Source: Porphyra umbilicalis
Taxonomy: Eukaryota > Rhodophyta > Bangiophyceae > Bangiales > Bangiaceae
Assembly: GCA_002049455.2 (NCBI GenBank)
Contig: KV918878.1
Location: 62,001-126,000, forward strand
DNA length: 64,000 bases
Direction: 5' to 3'
Every line of letters starts with the position of its first letter. The stretch's first letter is position 1. This document shows, in pieces, positions 9,940-20,648 of the stretch. The notes under the pieces were generated by a model. The model saw nothing but the letters and a program-made list of their open reading frames with translations. It did not search any database and was not told where the DNA came from. The translations under genes were made by a program, and so were the position numbers.

Positions 9940-11588
9940 CTACCCTCGTCCACGTCGACGTAAGATAGGCAACGCCCCACGCAACGCCCGCTCGGTACAG
10001 CCGAGCCCGATCGGCGTGCCGGCCCAGGCGAGGACCCCAATCCAATGGCGCTCGGCGCTCAACAACGTCCCCCGGTGGGCGTATGGAATGAGCGGGGGCT
10101 CCTTCCCCTGCGACGCGTACGGCAGCCGCCGACGAACGGCGCCCCAAGGGACGTGTGGCAACGCCGCCATCAAGAGGCGCAACGACGCCTCCTTGGGGGC
10201 ATCCCCTTGCGCCAACGTGGTCGGCCCGAAGCGGTCGACCGCCCACTGGGCCAAAGGCGGTGGCCGGAACAGGCGGCGGTCGCGCTCGTACGTGGCGAGC
10301 AACGCGCTCACCATGGCACAGGCCGCCGCCAAGCGGGCCACGCCAAGGAGGGGGTCCCGCGTGGCCGTGGCTAGGCGATGCGCCAAGTGCGCGAACACGC
10401 GGAGAAGGTTCCACGGCAGCAGCCGCGGCGCGGCAAAGACGACGTCCCAATCGGACGGCGCGGACGGCAGAAGGAAGGCCCGGTCGGCGCCATCCCGGAT
10501 GGACAGGCGCATTGCGCTGTGCTCGGCCCGAAGCACGGGCGCCAACCGCGCCGTCATGCGGGCGTCCCGCTCGTTGGCCCAGTCGTCCCCGGCCCCCTGG
10601 ACGGACGTCAGGAGGGGCTCCTTCCCCACCAAGTACTCCAACCCGACGTCGGCGTCGCCCCACGTCGTGGAGGCCAAGGTCGGCAGCCGACGGCGGAGCT
10701 CGGTTAACCAGGCGTAGCCGGCGGCCCCATCGACGTAGAAGAGCTCTGTCACGTCAAATATCGGATCCGGCAAGAACACAGCCACCTCGGTGACCCGGAG
10801 CAGCCGGCGGAAAAACTCGGCGGCCGTCGCCCGGTCGAGCCCGGCCAAGGCCGAGAGGATGTTGGGCGCGGCGCCCGAGTCGAGGTAGCCGGCCGCCTCG
10901 CCGACGGCTAACAAGCGGGCCCACGCGGCGTCAATGGCCGCGACATCGTTAAGCCCCGGCATCACGCCGCCACAAGCCGCCCGCACCGTGGGCAACGGCC
11001 CCTCGGTATCGAGGCCACACGCCTCCGCGACTTCCACCGCCATCCCCACCGGCACGGGCGCCGGCGAGGCCGGCGGCGACAAGCGGACCGGCGATGGGGG
11101 GACCGGGTCCCGCAAGCCGGGCGGCGTCGGCCGTCGCGGCCGCCGGGTCGGCACCAAATGGTCGCGATCCGGCCGCCGCGACCACCCGTGCTGCCGCACT
11201 AACTCGGCGGCTAGCGCCGGGATCGAGGGGCGCGGCACCGCCGCGGCCGCCGCCGGCGCCGCCGCCGGTGCTGACACTTGCGCAATCGCCGGGGCGGCCG
11301 CCGGCGCTGCCGCCAAAGCGGCAGTTGCGGCCTCGTGCGCCGCCGCCTCGGCCGCCAAGCGCCGCTGGTGGAGCTCCGCCGGCGGCGGGGGGGTCAGCTC
11401 CTCCCACGACACCGGCGGCGGAGACGGCGAGCGCGACGGCGGCGGCGGCGCTGCCGTTGAGACGCGAGAGCGCCGCCCCGACATGCCCAGGACGCCGCGG
11501 GACGCCGCAAACGGCGCCGCCGCCGGGTCGCGGGGAGGGCCTCCCGTCCCCGCGGCCACCGACCCGACGGGGGTGCCCCGGCGCGCCC

Positions 11589-11619
<31 letters not shown>

Positions 11620-11991
11620 TGGACCCGCCGGCCACGTTGCCGCCGCCGCCGCCGTCGCGGAGCGGCCGGTGGCCCGAGCGGGCGTCGCAGCGGGCGCGGC
11701 CGCCTTAGCGGGAAGGCGTGCCATCGGCCGCCGTGGACGGCGGCTGCTGGGGAAAAGGTGATGTAGCACCACCCGACGGGGGATGGCGCTGGCGGTGAGC
11801 GGGCGCGGCGTGGGAGACGCAAGCGGACCCAGCAGCAGCGGGCAACACGGCTCACCTGCTGGCACCGGGCGCGGGACGGACGACACCCCGACGGGGTGCG
11901 TGCCGCGCGCCCAGCCACGCCGGGCCCGCCCGTGGGCGGCGGGCGCGGAGGGCGGCCGGCGCCCCCGCGTGGCCGCACCACGGGCCGCCAC
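9940..11991 (-). CDS. Unrecognised repeat-associated ORF family, copy 2
   Basis: A 683-codon frame. The first ~330 residues are Ala/Pro/Arg-rich with long Ala and Pro runs (mostly GCC and CCG codons). The rest is a globular-looking, helix-rich domain: MPGLNDVAAIDAAWARLL, AGYLDSGAAPNILSALAGLD, a TELFYVDGAAGYAWLTELRR segment, ACAMVSALLATYERDRRLF, LPHVPWGAVRRRLPY and HRGTLLSAERHWIGV. The order and spacing match copy 1 at 1628-3208 although identity is low. Frame is lost at 9942 and coding character appears to continue in another register. No known catalytic motif. Likely product of an unclassified mobile element (inference). Not a gag I can assign. Confidence 0.5.
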
Positions 11992-12073
11992 GTCAGGGCG
12001 GGGTGCGTGGCCCAGATTCCCCCTCGTCTCTACTTACCGCCTCGGGGGACTTGTCTTGCATCGTACTTATTAC

Positions 12074-12506
12074 TGATCCCCCAATTCTGTCCTCATCGCC
12101 CCGGAACGGTAGTGGAACGGCAATGAATGCAGATCTCTCATTGGTCGAGCAGTCCGGCAGCAGTGCATGTCCGGCCCGATCTTCACAGAATGTGCCCGTA
12201 CGGCCCCCAATCGCACAATCGACGCCTTCGTTTTTCTGCACCTTTCTGCGTATCTCCCAGAAAATCTCGATATCCCAACGATTGCGGGCCGGTTGCTCCC
12301 TTGACACGGAAGGGATCGGAAGAAAATCTCAAGAAAAAGAAGGATCTCGGTTCTGCACGGAAGTGGCGGTGGGAGAGCCAATAGGACGTCCCAGATTCGT
12401 GCTGAGCAGCTGTTTACCGCTGCGATTAACCCATAGATGGCCAGTTGCAAAAGAACCGTACCGTTAGGAACCTTTCCTGGTCGATGAGGACAGAATTGGG
12501 GGATCA
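12074..12506. mobile_element. 433-bp inverted-repeat element (MITE-like)
   Basis: The left end reads TGATCCCCCAATTCTGTCC and continues TCATCG. The right end is its exact inverse (from about 12,482), giving terminal inverted repeats of about 25 bp, with weaker pairing beyond. Flanks show no clean target duplication. A single terminus of the same type sits at 7734-7752 inside the Copia gag. No coding region. Confidence 0.65.
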
Positions 12507-12532
12507 GCAATAGTATTATTGGTTTTTTGGCG

Positions 12533-12629
12533 GTGCGGGCCAGTTCCCATTAGGGGAATTGGGCCCGCACGTCGGTTCCCGCCCTTATTAGGACGAAGGG
12601 CGACGACGGTGGGAGGCACCGTCGTCGCC
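12533..12629. other. Two consecutive GC-rich hairpins
   Basis: 12,533-12,570 folds with GTGCGGGCC pairing GGCCCGCAC-type sequence around a short loop. 12,599-12,629 is a perfect 13-bp stem (GGCGACGACGGTG with CACCGTCGTCGCC) and a 5-base loop. They lie just outside the right end of the 433-bp inverted-repeat element. Function unknown. Confidence 0.6.
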
Positions 12630-13239
12630 GGCAAGTAAACTGTGCCTTTTGTCTGGTGCCTTTGGCGGCCCTTCTTCCCGGATTGGGTGATCCTATAGGG
12701 GGCACGGTCTTTGGACGGCAGCGGTGGGATACTTGCCTCTTCGGGCTCGTTGCTACGGGGTTGTGCTACAGAGGTGGGGGACGAGTGGAACCGCCCGCGG
12801 CAGCGATTAGCGTCAGCCGCCGCGGTCGGTGGCGCCGGACATGGCCAAACGTGTCGTGGGCGCCAATGCCACTCAATCACGGGTCCGCAGCGAAGGGGGG
12901 GGGGTACGGCCCAATGCGCGCAGGTCGTAGTGGAGCTCGGAACACAAGGATGGGGATGAAAAAAAGTAGAGGGGTAGCACACAAGTTGGGGTGGGTGCGC
13001 GGATCGTGCGTCTCAAACCGAGGACAGGGCAGGTGCCTCCGCAGCGGGTAGGTCGTGGAGGAGGAACAGGGCGATAGAACAGAGCGGGGGTAAGGATGGG
13101 TGTGATGGCCGGGGACGATGGGGGTGATGGCGGCGCGCGTCACAGTGATGGGCGCGACGTCGATGGGTCGGGCAGTGAACGGTTGGGCGACGCCTGGCGC
13201 AGGCCACAGCGACGGACCGAGTCCCCCCCCCCACTCAAT
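12630..13239. other. Non-coding stretch
   Basis: GC-rich sequence with short open frames on both strands but no recognisable product and no repeat I can define. Confidence 0.35.
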
Positions 13240-13740
13240 AGGCATTGTGCGCAGTGGTGGACCACTACCTGCCCCGCAAACACTGGGAGGGAGCCAACCA
13301 GGTACCGCCTGGTCCTGGATCGACCCCGGCACCCCCTGTGCGGGGGCGCGGTGGGCGGTAGCGGACCACCAGCCCCCCCGAATGCGGCGGGCGGGCGCCG
13401 GGAGACGACCGAGGCTGCCGCCCACCCCCCCCCCCTCCTCTGAAACCGTTCTGTGTGCGGTGGCGGACCACCTATAGCCTGCAAATCGCTGTGTGCGTGT
13501 CGGGCCGGGAGCAACGCGCGATCCAGTCCGACCCCCCCCCCCCCCCCTCCAGAGGCTCTGAAGCAGTGTCGGGCGGCCCGCCACCTGCAAATATCTGTGT
13601 GCGTGTGGGGCCAGGCCGCCCACACGATCTCGCTCAGCCCCCCTCCCCCCCCGCCCTCTGAGGCTCTGCAACAGTGTTGGCCGCCCTGCCGCACCCAAGC
13701 GACCACAGGGAGGTGATAGCACCACCTGAACCATCCATCA
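13240..13740. repeat. Degenerate minisatellite with poly-C spacers
   Basis: Variants of a unit with CAGTGTYGG or GTGGCGGACCACC, then CCTGCAAAT and CTGTGTGCGTG, then a poly-C run and GAGGCTCTG, recur at irregular spacing of about 90-120 bp (around 13,250, 13,350, 13,460, 13,565 and 13,670). The poly-C runs vary in length. Confidence 0.55.
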
Positions 13741-14340
13741 TCCCGCCACCAACAGGCACTCCAGAGGCCAGATTGGGGGTCACGAGGCGAGCGAGAGCCT
13801 CACTGTACGCTTTTCTGAGGGACATGTCCAATCCCATCCCACGCGGCACGCACTGCACCCCGCGATAGAATCCGATCACGCGACACCAACCGACTGCTCC
13901 GTCACCCAGCTGCAATCGACTAAAACTGTTGGTCCGCTCTCGAATGCCGAGGGCGGTCCTCATCGTAATAAAGTGGAGATCCGCGCCATTATTCTTCAAA
14001 ACTGATCAAGATCCTTCCAACACACGTTGCGTCCGAAACCGATATATGTCGATACACATTTAGTTTGACTCTACCAATGAGAACGCAGAACACATTAGGG
14101 CCGGCACCGGACCAGCCCCATTTCGCTTCACGAATGGGGCAGGTCCAGCGCCCGCCCCATTTCTGCGCTTCGGAGTTGATTCGTACTTCCAGGATTCCAT
14201 CATGACCATTGAATACCAGAATGGGGTCGATCGCGTTGACAGAAAAGCCCAGAGGCCCCATTTCCTTAATAAAAAGACACGTTTCTGCTTCGTGGGGCAA
14301 CGTGTACCGAATGTGAGATGGGGCCGACGTTGTTGGGATT
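13741..14340. other. Non-coding stretch
   Basis: No gene supported. Contains GGGGC-rich repeats around 14,100-14,170 (AATGGGGC, CCCCATTTC) but nothing I can classify. Confidence 0.35.
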
Positions 14341-14800
14341 GCCCTAACTGGAGCTTCGATGAGGGGTGTCCCAAATCGTGTTTTCCTCACAGAGGGCTAC
14401 GTGGGGGTCTTTTTTACGTTTTTATTGGGATGGTGCGTGTCCCAAAAATGAGACATGGCGGTTTTTTCTTTTGTTCTCGGCCCACTGGCTTTCTGCAAGG
14501 GTCCGATAATGTAATGCGACCCACTCGGTCCCACTGTGCTTGCAGAACACCCCCTGACAGTGTTATCAAAGGCGGCACATCCTGACGTGTCATGGGGGAA
14601 AGTGTCATTCATTGCAACTTTGACAGGTGACGATCACGCGGCCTAATCAAATGCACGGATACTAAAGCAGGCGGGTCCTGACAATTTGTGTACGAAGAAA
14701 AGGGCACCACCTTACCAATAAAAACGTGAAAAAGACCCCCATGTAGCCCCCTGTCAGGAAAACACAGTTTGGGACACCCGTCATCGAAGCTCTAGTTAGC
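14341..14800. mobile_element. 460-bp long-inverted-repeat element, unoccupied copy
   Basis: 14,341-14,436 is the near-perfect inverse of 14,705-14,800 (for example GAGCTTCGATGA, GTGTTTTCCT, ACGTTTTTATTGG), giving inverted arms of about 95 bp around a ~270-bp core. The core and part of the arm recur inverted at 16,831-17,036 joined to 22,356-22,441, interrupted there by a Harbinger element. A piece (CATGTCTCATTTTTGGGACA) recurs again near 15,930. Non-autonomous DNA element is the likely nature. Confidence 0.75.
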
Positions 14801-15753
14801 ACATAAGCTTTGGCGTTGCCAACCTTTAACCCCAAGAACCTGAAAAAGACTGGCTCCAAGACCGGGGCTATCTGAGAGGTCCACAGAACAGGGCCCACAG
14901 GCGGGTATTAAGGAGTTGTCAGCCAAGCACGCGTCGGGAGAGGCTCTTTCCATGGAGGCCAGTCGAGAATTTTCTCGTACCCCACGCCGCCTGCCCCCGT
15001 GCAGAGATGTGTCAGGCCCTTTCTCAGCAGTTCCTTCGTTCATTTGACGCTTCGTGTGACGAGCTCTCAGCTTAGAAAGGTCGCAGTGGGTTGTCCCTTC
15101 ATGTGACAGTGTGAGGCGGAATTTTTTCGATGAATTTAACGTAAGTGATTGTCGGTCAAAGGGCTGACTTCGAGCGCTCGGTTGCTGGGCTCGGCACGGG
15201 CACACACCGATGCGGTAAAACACCGTGGTTCAACATATGCCATGAGGGCGACGCCTTCGTCGCCCTCGCCTCGTTGCCGGCGCCTTGTTGCCGAGCCAGA
15301 CAGCCTGAAATTGAAGCCTTGGCGCCACGTTCGCCGCACCAGGATCGCCTCGCTGGATGGTCCATGCAGCAGGCTGTGCAGAGGCGGAGCAGAAGTCCGT
15401 TGGGGGGTCACCTTGGGCCCGCCATGATACCTGCAGCGTACGCTCATATCGCGCTGCGGGCGTACTGAGGAATCCTCGAATTTATGTTGTCGTACAGAAA
15501 CGGGGACGGAGAGGCGGCCATCTGCCACAGAGCAGCATAGGGGGCCAGCTGGTCATTCGGACAAGGCTGGGTGGCGTGGGGCGTCGCCAACGAAGGGGGA
15601 AGACGTGGCCCGACTCGACTGTGGCGTGGCTTTCGGCTGCAGCCAGCAGGAGCCGACGGACTCGAATGTCCATCACACCAGTCGATTTGGAATTGGTTGT
15701 TTCCAAATTCGCACTTAAAACCGTTCCACAAGACCAGCACGCCGCAAGGTCGA
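14801..15753. other. Non-coding stretch
   Basis: Short overlapping open frames only, with no family resemblance and no defined repeats. Confidence 0.35.
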
Positions 15754-15822
15754 TGTGATCACATGAAGCAACGTCGGAAAAATCTTTTCCGACGTTGCTT
15801 CGTGTGGTCACATGTGATCACA
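15754..15822. repeat. Long perfect palindrome
   Basis: GAAGCAACGTCGGAAAA (15,765-15,781) and its exact complement (15,785-15,801) form a 17-bp stem with a 3-base loop. TGTGATCACATG (15,754-15,765) and CATGTGATCACA (15,811-15,822) extend the symmetry and are themselves palindromic. Could be a small foldback element or cruciform-forming site. Confidence 0.8.
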
Positions 15823-15984
15823 TTGTTTCGCGTTGCAGCCAATAGCTGGCCGCCCCACATCGTGACATGAACCGTCACACGAACCAAGCCGCAGCTAAGA
15901 AAGGGCCTCAGTCCTTCAGAAAACGCGCATGTCTCATTTTTGGGACACGCACCAGAAGCATGGATGGAAAAAATGATACATTTT

Positions 15985-16830
15985 TTACTCCGGCTTTTAT
16001 TAATTAATAGATTAATTAACTTCATTTTTTGATTTTATCATTTTTAATGCATTTTATTACATTTTTTGACGAAGATGGACCAATCGAGAACACGTACCTC
16101 CCTCGCTGACCACCACGACGGCGTCGGCATTTGTACAGAGGACACTTGAGCAGATTCCCGCCCTCACACACACACGGCACCAGCGCGTCGCACCCCCACC
16201 GCCCCCCCCCTTTCCCAGTACGTGTTCCCACCACGGGCTTGTGCACCATGCTCCCCCCCAACTCATCTGAGCGTCCCACTGCCACGGGAGGTGCCGGCGG
16301 TCATGCTCCATCACCCCCTTTACCTCGTACTGGAAGCCCCACTGGCACCAGCACCGCCCATAGCGCGGCAGGGGTGGGGGCGGAGCCCCCCGGCACCCAC
16401 CGTGGTCGGCGGGACACGGCAGGCCGCAGCCACACCAGGGCAGGCCGAAAGGAGAGCAGACGCCCCGGCCGCCAGCCGCTGCGGCCGTGGCAGCGGCCGG
16501 CCCCGCCACTCCCGCGGGGGTCGGCGCCGAGCACGACGCTGAGGTCGACGGGACGGAGCCATCCCGGCCGCCAGCCGCCGCTAAGCTCCTCGTGGCTGCC
16601 GGCAGGGTGCCACCCAAGTCATGGGTGCTACCGCCCCCGGACGGTTGCAAGCGCCGAGGAATACGGCGCAACGACGCAGTCCTGGTGAGTCCTGGTGTAA
16701 ATGGCTGCACCTGGCATAAGTTTAATTAATTCAAGGGGCTCGAAGGGCCGATGAATTAATCTATTAATTAATTCATGATTTAATCTAAATAATATAATGC
16801 ATACATTATATTGCTGCAATCCATGACCAG
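15985..16830. other. GC-rich block between inverted AT-rich edges
   Basis: TTAATTAATAGATTAATTAA (about 16,000-16,020) is mirrored by an inverted near-copy at about 16,755-16,775. Between them a very GC-rich 640-bp block has long open frames in several registers but no recognisable protein. The arrangement resembles a small insertion bounded by AT-rich ends, without proof. Confidence 0.4.
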
Positions 16831-17036
16831 AAGGTGGTGCCCTTTTCTTGGTGCACAAATTGTCAGCACATGCCTGCTCTAGTATCTGTGCATTTGATTG
16901 GGCCGCGTGATCGTCACCTGTCGAAGTTGCAATGAATGACACTTTCCCCCATGACACGTCAGGATGTGCCGCCTTTGATAACACTGCCAGGGGCTGTTCT
17001 GCAAGCACAGTGGGACCGAGTGGGTCGCAATACATT
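16831..17036 (+). mobile_element. Left part of second copy of the 460-bp repeat
   Basis: Inverse of 14,509-14,713 with roughly nine in ten bases matching. It ends in ATACATT, where the Harbinger element begins. The repeat resumes at 22,356 with ATTATCGGACC. The uninterrupted copy reads TACATTATCGGACC (minus strand near 14,515). Confidence 0.85.
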
Positions 17037-17486
17037 AGGTGGGTTCACGTAACCCAGAGGGGTCTCGGTTCCCGGACCCTTGTCGAAATGCCGCCGACTG
17101 TCAGCCAGGAGAAGTTGTCAGGAGCATCCACGTTGAGCAACACGGTGATTCCACACTTTGGAAGCACGGAAGATTCGAAGGACTTCGAGGAATCCACGTC
17201 AGCGAGTCACCACCAGCAAATGAGTGGAACTGTCGAGCACTCCTCCGCATTGGTTATCATACGTTGATCCCTGCTGATTGCTGGATGCTAGCAGTCAATC
17301 AGGATGCTCCCCGGGCCTCAGGACAGCGGGTGCGGGGGCGCTGAAAAGAACCCCCTGTGAGCCGGGCCCGGCGGTGTGTGGTGCCACAACAGCACCGTGT
17401 GGCGGTTTGTGGGGAGGGTGCCGCCCGTCAGCGGCGGTGTGCAGATGTCCCGACAGCAGCGTGTGAGGGGGGGGGGGGGGGGGGGG

Positions 17487-18053
17487 CCGGTCGCAGATGC
17501 CCTCGGGCCGACCCTCGCACGTACACGCTCCCCCAGCGGCTCCTTCGGCACACAGCCCCGCATCGCTGCTTCTGCTGCTTTTCGTGGCGCTCGGGGTTTA
17601 CGCCGCTCTCTGCACGCCCTGTTGTTCCTTGGCCGTGGGGCCCCATCACCGCCACCGACCCGCTATAAGACCGCCTGCCCGAGACCGACCTCGTCAGCTG
17701 CCGGCCATTCCCTCACCTCCCCACGACGAGGTGCCGCGAGCCCGGCGAGTGGTGCCGGGGTCCACGTTCCCGCTTACGCGGAGGTCGCCGGTCCTTTCGC
17801 GTGCTCAGCAAATGTGAGTCGCCCGCATGGTCCCGCACGTGGTCCTCCTTACTATTGCTTTTTCTGTAGTGTCGTCGACGAGTGAGTTCACCATGCGGAG
17901 GTGCTGCTGTGAGGCGCCAGTCCGTGAAGGACTCGAGGTCAATGATGTGTTTCTGACTCAACACCTCTGTCTCTGCTCCGCTTTTCTGTGCTACCTGCAC
18001 CCTCTTTGGTGACTGACTGACTGCATGCGCATTGACAGAAAAAGACTGTCGTT
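17487..18053. other. Harbinger 5' non-coding region
   Basis: Sequence between the poly-G tract and the first gene of the element. No ORF supported. Confidence 0.4.
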
Positions 18054-20122
18054 ATGCCGAACACGTCCGGGCGCCTGCTGGCCCTCTCCGCCCTACTTTC
18101 AGTTGACGATGATGCCGGCACGACGCAGACGTCTCAGGTGCCGGATTCAAGGACAACACCCGCAGCCGCGTCGTCTGCGGTCGTGACGCAGCCCCCGTTC
18201 TCCTCGCCTCCGCGCCCGCTGTACCTACAGCGACCGTCGCGAGACGCAGCACGCGCTCTCGATCCATTTTGCCCCGACCCCGTCATGGGCGGCAGCAACC
18301 AGTCTACCGACGCCCGTACCTCTTTGCTTCACGATGGGGCAACGCCAGGGGTCGGCCAGGCTCGAAATGTGGATAACCCTTTTCCAGTTTTCGCCGGTGA
18401 CACACAAGTCGCACACACCAACCTGTCGGACGACGGTGTGCCGTCGGGCGGGGCGTTGTTGTACCGGTCTCGAGAGGGAGGGTCTCGAGACTCGGCTGCG
18501 GTGGGCGGTGGTAGCCGGCCAGAGCAGACCATCGAATTGGACGATGACTCGGACGGCGGTTGACGTGCAACGCCCCCCCCGTCTGACGAGTCAACCAGTG
18601 GGTCGTCGGCCGCTCCCCTACCCGCGCACAAGCGCCGACGTGCCAAGAGTAAGGCGACGGGTGCGGACGGGGCTCGGCCGAGCAAGAGGCGAAAGCAGGC
18701 GGGCTCTGTCGCGGCCGGCGGGCATGACGAGTTCAAGACTCGGGGAGTCTGGTCGCCCAAGTACCGTCTTCTAGTTCAAAAATGGTGGGCCAAGTTTGTC
18801 GACGCGCAGCTGAGCAGCGACGGCGCGAGTAAGCAGTTGTCCCTCCCCAACGCGGCTGGGTGGGTCACTAAACGGTTGGCCAAAAAGAAAAACAACCCCC
18901 TCCAGCCTCTCAAGTACGACGCCGTCTACTACATGATGGACACCATGCGTAGCTACATGACCGAGCGCGCGAAAATCAAGCACCACTCGACGGGCAAGAG
19001 CCCGCGGAGCATTGCCAAGGCCCAGAAGCAGAAGGACGTCAAGAAGGCCGCCGACTGGCGCATGTCGATGGACGAGATGGACCAGCTGGTCAAGATGGCG
19101 ACGGGTGTGCTGCAGCATACTGGCGGCACGTGCAAGACGACGCCAGTGACGCACGGGCGGGCGGCGGGCCGTCGCGCGCACGCCGACGGCGACGGGGACA
19201 AGTCGAAGGACGCGGACAAGTCCTTGTCATCTGACGACAAGTCGGTGTCGAACAGTGATTCAAGTGTTGGTAAAGAGCATGCCACTCTAAGTACTTCCAG
19301 TTCGTCAAGCTCCGATTGGGATGGCGGCGTACTTCCTCCCAGCGCCCGCCCACCCCGCCCGGCCCGCCCTGCCCGCCCCCCCGCTGCACCTGCATCGGCT
19401 ATAGCCCTACCGACCGCGGTCGTTCTCGCCGCTCCCTCACCGCCGACGAGGACGGCCGAGCGGCGCTGGAGGATGACGGTGCGATACGGGCGATCGTGGA
19501 GAGCACGCGCTCCGCCGCGAGCGCGCGGGCCACGCAGGCGGATCTCGCCAAAAATACCTTCGAGATGCAAGCCGCCGCTGCGACGCGCGCGGCGGAGGCG
19601 ACCTTGGCGGCCGCGAACCGCCAGTTTCAGCTGGACATGATGCGCGAGCGGCGCAAGAGCCGCGAGTCGGACCGCCGCACGCGCGTAGCCGAGCAGCAGG
19701 CCATGGCCGCGGTGCTGACAGCGCAGGCTACCTTGCCGGTGGAGAAGCTGCGGGTGCTGAAGGATCTCTACCTCGAGACGCGGGACGTCGCTATCTTGCA
19801 GCAAATAGCGTCGGTTTCGTCGAGCGGTGGCGTCGCGAGCGCAGGCGGTGCGTGTGCAGATGGGGGCTCGATTGCGGGGGGTGAGGGTAGCACGGCGGGC
19901 GAGGGGCGCGCAGCGGCGAGCGGTGGAGCTGTGGGTAGTGGGCGCGCGGGGTCATCTGCTGGCGGGGGACCCGATGCCAGCCCCACCTCACCGCTACTGG
20001 AGCACTGCGGGGGCGATTTAGAGGGTGGCGGTGCGGCTGAGGGCGTGGGAGTCGGGGAGGGTCGGCATGAAGGCGAGTCGGACGGGGCTGCCCCAGCGGG
20101 CGAGGGACATCACACAGAGTGA
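18054..20122 (+). pseudogene. Harbinger accessory (Myb/trihelix-like) protein, interrupted
   Basis: Starts MPNTSGRLLALSALLSVDDD. After a Ser/Asp-rich N-terminus the frame meets TGA at 18,561-18,563 and continues in the same register with a basic patch (HKRRRAKSKATGADGARPSK), then a conserved-looking block WSPKYRLLVQKWWAKFVDAQ ... YDAVYYMMDTMRSYMTERAK, and an acidic Ser/Asp region. The register changes at a C7 run near 19,374. The new frame gives a long coiled coil (FEMQAAAATRAAEATLAAAN, MMRERRKSRESDRRTRVAEQ, then VEKLRVLKDLYLETRDVAIL) and a Gly/Ala-rich tail to 20,122. In Harbinger systems the second protein binds DNA and brings the transposase to the nucleus and the ends. Assignment rests mainly on position beside the transposase, and I do not see a textbook Myb repeat. 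Confidence 0.6.
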
Positions 20123-20648
20123 GCGCGTGGTCGGTGTTCACTTGCGTAGAGAAATGTTCCTATTGGACCAGCAACGGGTACGCGCTCTTTTGTGTTGATA
20201 GGGAATAGTCTCGCATTATTTTCTCTCTTAATGAACTCTGTCTTTTGGCCCCGTCGGCAACGCCGGCACCGGCGGCGCCCGGCGCGGTGGCTATCTGCGG
20301 GCGCCCCGCAATGGGGACGGGCGTTACAGGCGGCTCGTGTTGCGCACCGGTGCGCGGCGTGCTTACCTCTCGTACGGCGGCCGCGGCGGCGGCGGCGGTG
20401 GGACTGGGGAGCGGGGGGGGGGTTGGGGAGCTGGGTGGGGAGGCCCGAGTCGGGGGTGGTGGCAGGGAGTCGGGGGGGGAGGGCCGAAACGGTCATCGCC
20501 TTGCCGCCGCCGCCGGTCACATAGGACACGGCCACTGTGGGAGCGATATGGCACCCGCCTCTGCGGGGGTGCCGGGTGCGGGGCTTGGCGCGCAAGTGCG
20601 GAACTAGAAACGAGAAACGGTCACAGGGAAGGGTGTATTGTGCTCATC
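20123..20648. other. Spacer between convergent Harbinger genes
   Basis: GC-rich, with G/C runs and no supported gene. Presumably shared 3' regions. Confidence 0.4.

Noticed and set aside
8786..10717. 643-codon plus-strand and 597-codon minus-strand open frames over the copy 2 ORF
   Set aside because: Low-complexity Arg/Ala/Pro frames caused by high GC; the 683-codon frame shares a domain with copy 1 and is preferred.
13240..13740. CRISPR-like array
   Set aside because: Units are degenerate and irregularly spaced with poly-C spacers; the genome is eukaryotic. It is a minisatellite.
16057..16710. 217-codon minus-strand ORF
   Set aside because: Cys/Gly/Trp-rich translation of GC-rich DNA with no domain or regular cysteine spacing.
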